DNA from: an uncultured Roseiflexaceae bacterium
Lineage (GTDB): Bacteria > Chloroflexota > Chloroflexia > Chloroflexales > Roseiflexaceae
DNA length: 5,439 bases
Assembly (NCBI GenBank): GCA_903932805.1
Contig: CAIZHO010000212.1
Location: forward strand, 1-5,439
Reading direction: 5' to 3'
A program made the position numbers and the translations under genes. Position 1 is the first letter of the stretch, and the number at the start of each line of letters is the position of its first letter. Of this stretch, positions 1-5,439 are shown one piece after another. A model generated the notes under the pieces. It had not been told where the DNA came from. It searched no databases and saw nothing but the letters and a program-made list of their open reading frames with translations.

Positions 1-2730
1 ACGATTGCCGCCCCCACCGCAACACTTGCATTGATATTCGCATTATGTATACCGATAACGCTCGCGGTGATTGTGCCGAGCTATGCGAATGCCGCCGGCA
101 TTCGCATTCTGGCCAATCAAATTGAGCGACAAACCAGACAAACGCAACGTCCTGCGTTAGCGCTTCTCTTTCGTGCAGTGCGTGGCACCAAGCCTATCCC
201 GTGGCGTACCATTCGGGCAGGTGACGCACTGATGACCGAAAACGCGGGGGCGTTTTTACAGATACCGATTGCCTCGTTAACACGGCACATCCGCACCATA
301 CCCTACGGAGTGATGGCAGTTGAAGGTGACAACGGCGGCGCAGCACTTGGTACCGCACCATTTGCAACGCTCGTAGGTATCGACAACCTCATGACCCTTG
401 TCGACGGGCAACGTCCTGTTGCAGGGGCGAATCCTATTCAAGCAATGGTCTCGCGGAGCTATGCGAACGCGACAGGCTTGAATGTCGGCGAAGAATACGT
501 GTTGACGGCAAAGGATGGCTTGCGAGCGGTCCGTATTACGTTGGTAGGCATTTGGCAACCAAAAAACGCTCTCGACCCAAATTGGCTCTATGACCCAGCT
601 ACATTGTCTTCAATGGTGATTGTGCACAATGATGATATGTTATCTACCGTTGCGGAGGCGTTCCCCGACGGCATTGCGCAAGCCGCATGGTATCTCCAAC
701 CGAGCGAGATTACCTTTGGTCCGGGACAAATAGGCACGCTCGAGTCCCGTATACGCTCACTCGCGCAAGAAATGGAGAAAATTCCTGCGAAATTGGAGCG
801 AAGTCCCCTTGCCAGTTTTCGCGCGGTAAATCAAACCATATCTGAGCTCACTATCCGTACCGGCATCATCTCTGCGCCCATCGCATTATTGGCGTTCTTT
901 TTTGTGGTGCAATTAGCTTCAATAACCTATGAACGCCGACGTGATGAATATGCACTCCTGCGTAGTCGCGGTATGACATTGGTACGGCTCATGTCCGTGG
1001 GTGGCGTCGAATGGCTTGTGTATATTGCGCTTGCAACGCTGCCTGCAATCCCACTCGGGTTGGTGTCGGCGGGGGTGATGCTCCGCACACAGTCGTTCCT
1101 TCAAATTGGCGGACCAGCCTTCACGCTGCCAGGATTGCCTGCCCAAGCCTGGGCGGTTATTGCAGTGGTGTGGGTGGTGGTTTTGGCCATCGGTTTGCGC
1201 CCTCTTGCCAACGCCAGTCGGCGGACATTGAGTGATAGTGGCAAGAGTCGACGACGCGATGCGCTGTCCGGAGTACTACGCGTCTTGTTTGAGGTCCTGG
1301 TGCTTACCGCAGTTGGGTACGGTTACTACCAGTTGTACGAGAACCCGTCCGTCGATGGTGACTTATTTTCAAACCCCTTAACGCTTGCACTGCCGGTGTT
1401 GACGAGTTTGGCGTTTGCACTTGTCGCGAATCGGCTATTGCCGCTCTTCTTTGGGGTAGCCCAACACTATGCTCGACGTACCGATTCGCTTGTGACGATT
1501 CTTGCGCTGCAAACAATTGCGCGCCGGCCTGAACGTCTGCAGACGACCGTGTTGCTGCTCACACTCACGCTTGGAGTCGGCGGATACGTTGCATCAATGG
1601 CAGCAACGGTTGATCAAGCAACAATCAATGGGATCAGTTATCGTACGGGGGCTGACAGCATCCTGATCGAAACCGCAACAACGAATCGCCCACAAAACGG
1701 CGAAACATCCAGCGGAGATGTCTATTTACTCACCCCGCTCGGTGCGCACAGCGGCTTGCCTGGGGTCCGAACGTACACAGGTGTAGGCACCTATACCGCG
1801 CAGGTCTCATTAGGGAGCAAGCAAAACGATGCAACACTGCTTGCAATTGACCGTGTCGCCTTTGCATCGGTTGTACCGCATTTTGCGGATACATGGTTCG
1901 GTGCCGGTAATTCGCTCGGCAACCTGATGAATCAGCTCGCTCGTGCACGCGACGGGGCAATCTTGAGTGCGGCATTGGCAGGCAATACCGCCATCGGCGA
2001 CAACATCGCGGTGACCATTGACATAGATGGAACCCAGGTATCTACCAAAGTGCGGGTGGTTGGGATTGTCAACGGGTGGCCTGGACAATACGACAGCGAA
2101 AAACCATTCCTCGTGACCAACCAGAGCTTTATTGCCGAAGAAATGGGATTTGAACCGCCGACAGACGTATGGATGACCAGGGATGTCAACATCACCGTCG
2201 GAGAACTCGTCGCAGCAACTCGTGCCGTTGGTATCCCGTTGTTGGATATAGTGGATCGACAGGAGCTCTTGCAACACGAATTTGAGCGACCCGAGCGGCA
2301 AGGTCTGTTTGGCATGCTCAGTGTGGGTTTTGTGGCGGCGAGTGGTCTGAGTGTGATGGCAATATTTGTTGCTGCGTTGACCGTGCTCCGCCAACGCAGC
2401 ATAGAACTCGGTATGCTCCAAGCGCTGGGGATGGCTTCTCAGGAGGCACGTCGGGCGATCTTCCTCGAACAAGGTCTGATGGCAGGCCTAGGCATTGCCT
2501 GCGGTATGGTTGCTGCGCTCGTAACCACACGAACAATCTTACCGTACCTGCAGGCAGGGGTCGCTCCTCATCCGAACACCCCGCCGACGAGTGTGTTGAC
2601 TGCATGGGGTACGTTAGGTGTCATGCTGCTGTTGTACATCGTGGCCATGATTGCCACAGCAATCGTTGCATTCAGGGCTATTCGCCGTCTGCGCATCGCA
2701 GATGCAGTCAAGCTGGGCGACGAGAACTAG
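1..2730 (+). CDS. ABC transporter permease with two FtsX domains, 5' end outside the window
   Basis: This is a large inner-membrane permease of the FtsX/MacB superfamily. Such proteins pair with a separate ATPase and act as mechanotransmission or export machines rather than simple channels; the substrate cannot be told. The frame is open to base 1, so the true start lies to the left. The TTG at 31 falls inside the first helix and is an unlikely start. Counting from base 1 (909 residues visible), hydrophobic helices lie near 8-30, 288-308, 335-361, 383-399, 428-446, 460-487, 513-537, 769-796, 825-847 and 865-894. Two soluble domains (about 31-287 and 538-768) should face outward. Each FtsX module has its usual cytoplasmic loop after the helix that follows the soluble domain: YERRRDEYALLRSRGM near 312-327 and RQRSIELGMLQALGM near 797-811. 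The frame is intact and ends at TAG 2728. The family call is secure; the partner ATPase is not in view. Confidence 0.9.
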   Translation, partial: TIAAPTATLALIFALCIPITLAVIVPSYANAAGIRILANQIERQTRQTQRPALALLFRAVRGTKPIPWRTIRAGDALMTENAGAFLQIPIASLTRHIRTIPYGVMAVEGDNGGAALGTAPFATLVGIDNLMTLVDGQRPVAGANPIQAMVSRSYANATGLNVGEEYVLTAKDGLRAVRITLVGIWQPKNALDPNWLYDPATLSSMVIVHNDDMLSTVAEAFPDGIAQAAWYLQPSEITFGPGQIGTLESRIRSLAQEMEKIPAKLERSPLASFRAVNQTISELTIRTGIISAPIALLAFFFVVQLASITYERRRDEYALLRSRGMTLVRLMSVGGVEWLVYIALATLPAIPLGLVSAGVMLRTQSFLQIGGPAFTLPGLPAQAWAVIAVVWVVVLAIGLRPLANASRRTLSDSGKSRRRDALSGVLRVLFEVLVLTAVGYGYYQLYENPSVDGDLFSNPLTLALPVLTSLAFALVANRLLPLFFGVAQHYARRTDSLVTILALQTIARRPERLQTTVLLLTLTLGVGGYVASMAATVDQATINGISYRTGADSILIETATTNRPQNGETSSGDVYLLTPLGAHSGLPGVRTYTGVGTYTAQVSLGSKQNDATLLAIDRVAFASVVPHFADTWFGAGNSLGNLMNQLARARDGAILSAALAGNTAIGDNIAVTIDIDGTQVSTKVRVVGIVNGWPGQYDSEKPFLVTNQSFIAEEMGFEPPTDVWMTRDVNITVGELVAATRAVGIPLLDIVDRQELLQHEFERPERQGLFGMLSVGFVAASGLSVMAIFVAALTVLRQRSIELGMLQALGMASQEARRAIFLEQGLMAGLGIACGMVAALVTTRTILPYLQAGVAPHPNTPPTSVLTAWGTLGVMLLLYIVAMIATAIVAFRAIRRLRIADAVKLGDEN

Positions 2731-2737
2731 GATCACT

Positions 2738-2773
2738 GCTCTCACACCGAGTTACATGGCGGGGTGTGGGAGT
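2738..2773 (+). terminator. Weak hairpin just after the permease stop, possible terminator
   Basis: Bases 2738-2748 (GCTCTCACACC) can pair with 2763-2773 (GGTGTGGGAGT) to give an 11-bp stem with two G-U wobbles, closed by a 14-base loop. It starts eight bases after the permease stop codon, where a terminator or 3'-end stabilising hairpin would be expected. No T-tract follows, so it does not meet the usual intrinsic-terminator pattern. It could be a processing or stability hairpin, or chance pairing. Confidence 0.3.
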
Positions 2774-2777
2774 GCGC

Positions 2778-2897
2778 ATGACGCTTCTCTCGGTCTGTGG
2801 TCAACGATTGAGATTGAAGAGGTGTCGAATCGATGCACATCAGGATGATGCGATAATACATCCCCAGCGGCGTAAACACCACTTTCGTCCACAATGA
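2778..2897 (+). CDS. Weak candidate small ORF of 39 codons in the dehydratase leader region
   Basis: An ATG at 2778 is preceded five bases upstream by GGGAG (2768-2772), a fair Shine-Dalgarno match, and opens a 39-codon frame ending at TGA 2895. The product would be basic and rich in Arg and His (for example LRLKRCRIDAH, then HPQRRKHHFRPQ). I recognise no family. The Shine-Dalgarno bases lie in the 3' arm of the hairpin at 2738-2773, so translation could in principle be masked. It is more likely a chance frame. Confidence 0.12.
   Translation: MTLLSVCGQRLRLKRCRIDAHQDDAIIHPQRRKHHFRPQ
2849..2857 (+). promoter_or_regulatory. Candidate extended -10 promoter element for the dehydratase gene
   Basis: The string TGCGATAAT matches the extended -10 pattern TGnTATAAT with one mismatch in the hexamer (GATAAT). 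No good -35 box sits 16-18 bases upstream, but extended -10 promoters can work with a poor -35. Transcription would begin near 2863-2866, leaving an untranslated leader of about 105 bases before the ATG at 2970. Five-base inverted arms GGATG (2843-2847) and CATCC (2859-2863) bracket the element and could be part of an operator. The call rests on sequence pattern only. Confidence 0.3.
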
Positions 2898-2899
2898 CG

Positions 2900-2918
2900 G
2901 CGATGCGAGCCATCGCAT
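2900..2918. repeat. Overlapping short dyads, possible operator or leader hairpin
   Basis: Two inverted repeats overlap: ATGCGA (2903-2908) with TCGCAT (2913-2918) around a 4-base centre, and GCGATG (2900-2905) with CATCGC (2911-2916) around a 5-base centre. ATGCGA also occurs directly at the candidate promoter (2848-2853). Lying between promoter and start codon, the site could bind a repressor such as a LacI- or GntR-type regulator of sugar-acid genes, or form a small leader hairpin. Arms this short can arise by chance. Confidence 0.25.
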
Positions 2919-2961
2919 ATCTGTTTGCCCAAAGTTCTCCACGTGTATCTACCAGAGAGTC

Positions 2962-2965
2962 GAGG
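2962..2965 (+). promoter_or_regulatory. Ribosome-binding site that sets the dehydratase start at 2970
   Basis: GAGG lies four bases before the ATG at 2970, inside a purine-rich run that begins near 2954. The alternative in-frame TTG at 2925 is preceded by the pyrimidine-rich, non-matching CATATCTGT and has no Shine-Dalgarno sequence. The ATG start also gives exactly 655 residues, the length I remember for E. coli YagF/YjhG. Confidence 0.55.
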
Positions 2966-2969
2966 CGGT

Positions 2970-4937
2970 ATGCACTCCGATTGGTTCGCCGAATTATATG
3001 CAGATACCCCAGGATTGCTCGATGTGATTGCACAGCAGCAAGGTCCGAGTGGAGAGCTCCCCTTGACTGATGACCTGCTCCGTAACAGTCCGAGCGGCGA
3101 CTTATTTGGGTGGACCCAAAATGTCGGTATGGGCTGGGACCCAGCCGAGCTCACCCAACCGCAGGTCCTCATTTTGAGTACCCAAGGCGGTATCCGAGAA
3201 AACGATGGAACGGCGGTTGCTCTGGGCTATCATACCGGCCATTGGGAAGTCGGGTTGCAAATGCGTGCAGCAGCCGAAACCCTGCGTTCACTCCATGCAA
3301 TGCCATTTGCCGGCTATGTGACTGACCCCTGTGATGGCCGCACACAAGGGACCGAAGGGATGTTCGACAGCCTTCCGTATCGCAATGACGCAGCGATTGT
3401 CTTTCGTCGCTTGATCCGATCACTCCCTACGCGCAAAGCAGTCATTGGTGTCGCAACCTGCGACAAAGGCTTGCCTGCGATGCTGTTGGCCCTGGCTGGT
3501 ACGCCGAATTTGCCAACCATCTTGGTGCCAGGCGGGGTCACGTTGCCGCCAACCGACGGCGAAGATGCTGGCAAAGTACAGACCATTGGTGCGCGGTACG
3601 CACAAGGGGAACTCACCCTGAGCGAGGCTGCATCATTAGGGTGTCGTGCATGCGGGTCACCTGGTGGTGGTTGCCAATTTTTGGGGACAGCCGCCACGAG
3701 TCAAGTTGTCGCTGAAGCACTCGGACTCGCGCTGCCACATTCAGCACTCGCGCCGTCTGGGCAACCAATCTGGCTCGAACTTGCCCGCGCATCGGCCAAG
3801 GCGGTGCTGCGCCTCCAGCGCGAAAAGCGGACCACGCGTGACATCCTCACCGATGGCGCAATCCACAATGCCATGGTTGTCCATGCCGCATTCGGCGGTT
3901 CGACGAATTTGCTCCTCCACATCCCTGCAATTGCGCATGCAGCAGGGTTACGGCACCCGACGGTTGATGATTGGGAAGCGGTGAATCGTCGTGTGCCACG
4001 TATTGTCGATGTGCTCCCCAACGGACCGCGCAACTATGTAACGGTACAGGCATTTATGGCAGGCGGTGTGCCCGAAGTCATGCGCCATTTGCGGACGTTG
4101 GGCTTGCTCGACACCAGTGTGCGTACGGTGAGTGGTGAAACACTCGACACCGTCCTCGATTGGTGGGAGCAGTCAGAACGTCGGCACACCATTCGAGCGC
4201 TACTCCGCGAACGAGATGGCGTCGACCCTGATACGGTCATCCATTCGCCAGAACGGGCACGACAGGCAGGATTAACGTCGACGGTGACATTCCCGCGGGG
4301 GAACATTGCACCCGAAGGATCGGTCATCAAGAGCACTGCCATAGATCCACAGGTGGTCGATGCAGACGGCGTGTATCGCAAAATCGGTCCTGCGAAAGTT
4401 TTTTTGCGTGAACGTGATGCGGTTCGTGCGATCAAGGGACAAAGCGAACGCACTGTTGTGGCCGGCGATATTGTCGTCCTGATCTGTGGTGGACCGATGG
4501 GCACTGGCATGGAAGAAACATACCAAGTTACTTCAGCCCTCAAGCACTTGCGTTGGGGACGTGATGTGGCAGTGATAACGGATGCGCGGTTTTCGGGCGT
4601 TAGCACGGGTGCGTGTATCGGCCATGTCGGACCAGAGGCATTGGCCGGAGGACCAATCGGCAAACTCGTCGACGGCGATGTCATCGAAATTATTATCGAC
4701 CGACAAACACTCGTGGGCAGCGTCAACCTAATTGGTCACGGTCAAGATATTCGGGATGCGGACTATGGTGCCACCCTCTTGGACGCACGAGTCAGTCGAG
4801 ATGATTTGAGTGCGCACCCGCTACTACCGGCGGACACCCGGCTTTGGGCGGCGCTTCAACATGCGAGCGGGGGCACTTGGGCTGGGTGTGTGTATGATGT
4901 CGACGCGATTATCGCCAAACTGAACGGGAGTACCTAA
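2970..4937 (+). CDS. yjhG: D-xylonate dehydratase, YjhG/YagF type (IlvD/Edd superfamily)
   Basis: This predicted cytoplasmic iron-sulfur enzyme removes water from a sugar acid. Characterised YjhG/YagF proteins convert D-xylonate to 2-dehydro-3-deoxy-D-pentonate in non-phosphorylative pentose breakdown. The 655-residue protein is collinear with E. coli YagF as I remember it, sharing blocks such as [68 protein letters not shown] and [11 protein letters not shown]. By alignment to E. coli IlvD, D122 (in DPCDG), D165 and K166 (in CDKG) should bind Mg, with the lysine probably carbamylated. C164 and C235 should hold the Fe-S cluster, E516 is the later metal ligand, and S542 (in DARFSG) is the catalytic serine. 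All are present and the frame is intact. The gene stands alone: no aldolase, transporter or regulator for the pathway is visible. The family is very secure; xylonate as substrate is inferred from it, and a related aldonate such as D-galactonate or L-arabinonate is possible. Confidence 0.95.
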   Translation: MHSDWFAELYADTPGLLDVIAQQQGPSGELPLTDDLLRNSPSGDLFGWTQNVGMGWDPAELTQPQVLILSTQGGIRENDGTAVALGYHTGHWEVGLQMRAAAETLRSLHAMPFAGYVTDPCDGRTQGTEGMFDSLPYRNDAAIVFRRLIRSLPTRKAVIGVATCDKGLPAMLLALAGTPNLPTILVPGGVTLPPTDGEDAGKVQTIGARYAQGELTLSEAASLGCRACGSPGGGCQFLGTAATSQVVAEALGLALPHSALAPSGQPIWLELARASAKAVLRLQREKRTTRDILTDGAIHNAMVVHAAFGGSTNLLLHIPAIAHAAGLRHPTVDDWEAVNRRVPRIVDVLPNGPRNYVTVQAFMAGGVPEVMRHLRTLGLLDTSVRTVSGETLDTVLDWWEQSERRHTIRALLRERDGVDPDTVIHSPERARQAGLTSTVTFPRGNIAPEGSVIKSTAIDPQVVDADGVYRKIGPAKVFLRERDAVRAIKGQSERTVVAGDIVVLICGGPMGTGMEETYQVTSALKHLRWGRDVAVITDARFSGVSTGACIGHVGPEALAGGPIGKLVDGDVIEIIIDRQTLVGSVNLIGHGQDIRDADYGATLLDARVSRDDLSAHPLLPADTRLWAALQHASGGTWAGCVYDVDAIIAKLNGST

Positions 4938-4941
4938 CAGC

Positions 4942-4984
4942 ATAACCGAAACCGCCACGCGTGTTGCGTGGCGGTTTTGGTTAT
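4942..4984. terminator. Strong bidirectional terminator between convergent genes
   Basis: Bases 4942-4960 pair with 4966-4984 over 19 bp, with one G-U wobble and a 5-base loop (GTGTT). The core is ACCGCCACGC/GCGTGGCGGT, followed on the plus strand by TTTTGGTTAT. Read on the minus strand the hairpin is followed by the T-rich end TTTCGGTTAT. It starts five bases after the dehydratase stop and overlaps the minus-strand stop codon at 4981-4983, so it can end transcription from both sides. Confidence 0.88.
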
Positions 4985-5439
4985 ACGTCGAATGGTTCGA
5001 TTTTGATTGTTCCAATAGTCAATTGCGCGATATCTGGTTTGCGTGCATTGCGATTAAATTGGACAAGGATGTCGCGGTTCGAACTCAGCGATAATGCAGA
5101 AGACTCGTCGAACAAATCAATTTCGACCCGATACAGTCCACCACGGAGGTTCAGGATTGGTAATGTTACTTTGATTTGATGCACCCCGATCGCACATTCG
5201 AGAGCAGGTTGACCCATATAATTGTTTTCAACGACATTTTGTTCATCAGCGACCGACGTCAAACGGATACGCGGACGAATCTCGACATATTCAACAAACG
5301 TTTCAAAACGAACCAAGAATTCATACGTGGTATTCGGTTCCCAGTCGGGTACGTCAGACACCGATTTAGCACCCAAAATCCTGACCAACGCTCCTTCGGC
5401 AGCTGGTGATACCTCTGGTACTATTGAATCTGCTGCGAT
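4981..5439 (-). CDS. 3' end of a gene with a Wzt-like C-terminal carbohydrate-binding domain
   Basis: The frame is open to the right edge, so only the last 152 residues are visible and the true start lies outside. The TTG at 5388 is merely an internal leucine codon. The segment has no long hydrophobic stretch and alternates in a beta-sandwich pattern. The parts VRILGAK, a WEPNTTYEFLVRFET strand pair, and a late LNLRGGLYRVEIDLFD (about residues 97-112) followed by DILVQFN resemble the Wzt C-terminal fold. In that fold a 'G-x-Y-x-(hydrophobic)' strand and a terminal F-V strand recur. Wzt proteins are ATPases that export O-antigen or similar polysaccharides, and this domain recognises the glycan. 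If correct, the ATPase domain lies to the right. By hand count on six sample lines GC is about 44%, well below the other two genes. An unrelated beta-sandwich protein is the main alternative. The gene converges on the dehydratase and shares its terminator. Confidence 0.5.
   Translation of the reverse strand: MAADSIVPEVSPAAEGALVRILGAKSVSDVPDWEPNTTYEFLVRFETFVEYVEIRPRIRLTSVADEQNVVENNYMGQPALECAIGVHQIKVTLPILNLRGGLYRVEIDLFDESSALSLSSNRDILVQFNRNARKPDIAQLTIGTIKIEPFDV

Larger units (their letters stand above)
2731..2969. other. Intergenic region between permease and dehydratase
   Basis: These 239 bases contain no convincing gene. They hold a hairpin right after the permease stop, a candidate extended -10 promoter at 2849-2857, overlapping short dyads at 2900-2918 and the ribosome-binding site of the dehydratase. 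The length suggests that the dehydratase is transcribed from its own promoter rather than as part of the permease operon. A 39-codon frame at 2778-2897 is discussed separately as a weak candidate. Reading frames on the minus strand here run into the dehydratase as shadows and show no family likeness. Confidence 0.7.

Noticed and set aside
31..33. TTG as the start of the permease
   Set aside because: The same frame is open to base 1 and encodes hydrophobic residues that continue the first membrane helix, so the start is to the left of the window.
1810..2472. Open minus-strand frame of about 220 codons within the permease
   Set aside because: It lies antisense to a well-supported membrane protein, its product is rich in His, Cys and Arg with no recognisable motif, and it has no convincing start signal.
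2756..2848. 30-codon frame starting at ATG 2756
   Set aside because: It has no ribosome-binding site and no recognisable product, and it overlaps the hairpin loop just after the permease.
2925..2951. Possible promoter with TTGCCC and TATCTA close to the dehydratase start
   Set aside because: The spacing of 15 bases is short and both boxes match poorly; transcription would start only about 10 bases before the ATG and would include little more than the ribosome-binding site.
2925..2969. Earlier TTG start adding 15 residues to the dehydratase
   Set aside because: No Shine-Dalgarno precedes it, while ATG 2970 has GAGG at the right distance and gives the usual family length of 655 residues.
4399..4405. 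Run of seven T within the dehydratase as a slippage or frameshift site
   Set aside because: The frame continues intact through it with family-conserved sequence on both sides, so no frameshift is needed. A single homopolymer is weak evidence for programmed slippage.
4034..4726. Open minus-strand frame of about 230 codons within the dehydratase
   Set aside because: It is antisense to a highly conserved enzyme. The Ser/Thr/Pro/Arg-rich composition is typical of shadow frames, and no family is recognisable.

Overview
The window looks like chromosomal DNA from a bacterium, most plausibly a member of Chloroflexota. That placement is an inference from the style of the large two-module FtsX permease, whose N-terminus resembles the short 'first helix then PSYANA' start I remember from that phylum; nothing in the window proves it. 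By hand count on sample lines, the first two genes run at about 48-62% GC, while the last 450 bases fall to about 44%.

Layout from left to right. Positions 1-2730 (+) hold most of a large ABC-transporter permease, cut by the left edge, with about ten membrane helices and two extracytoplasmic domains. Positions 2731-2969 are a non-coding gap with a hairpin just after the permease stop, a plausible extended -10 promoter, a small dyad and a weak candidate small ORF. Positions 2970-4937 (+) encode a complete 655-residue dehydratase of the IlvD/Edd superfamily. It is clearly the YjhG/YagF branch, whose characterised members dehydrate D-xylonate. Positions 4942-4984 form a very strong 19-bp hairpin that serves as a terminator between two convergent genes. 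Positions 4981-5439 (-) carry the 3' end of a gene entering from the right edge; it encodes a beta-rich domain resembling the carbohydrate-binding C-terminal domain of Wzt-type polysaccharide-export ATPases.

The three genes do not look like one pathway. The permease should work with an ATPase encoded to the left. The dehydratase probably has its own promoter and would serve non-phosphorylative pentose/aldonate breakdown. The minus-strand gene would belong to a surface-polysaccharide locus extending to the right. The sharp boundary is the terminator at about 4942-4984, where strand, base composition and apparent function all change. I see no tRNA, rRNA, CRISPR array, insertion sequence or clear novel system. 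The most useful leads are the regulatory gap before the dehydratase, the shared terminator that contains a stop codon, and the transfer-like composition of the last gene.
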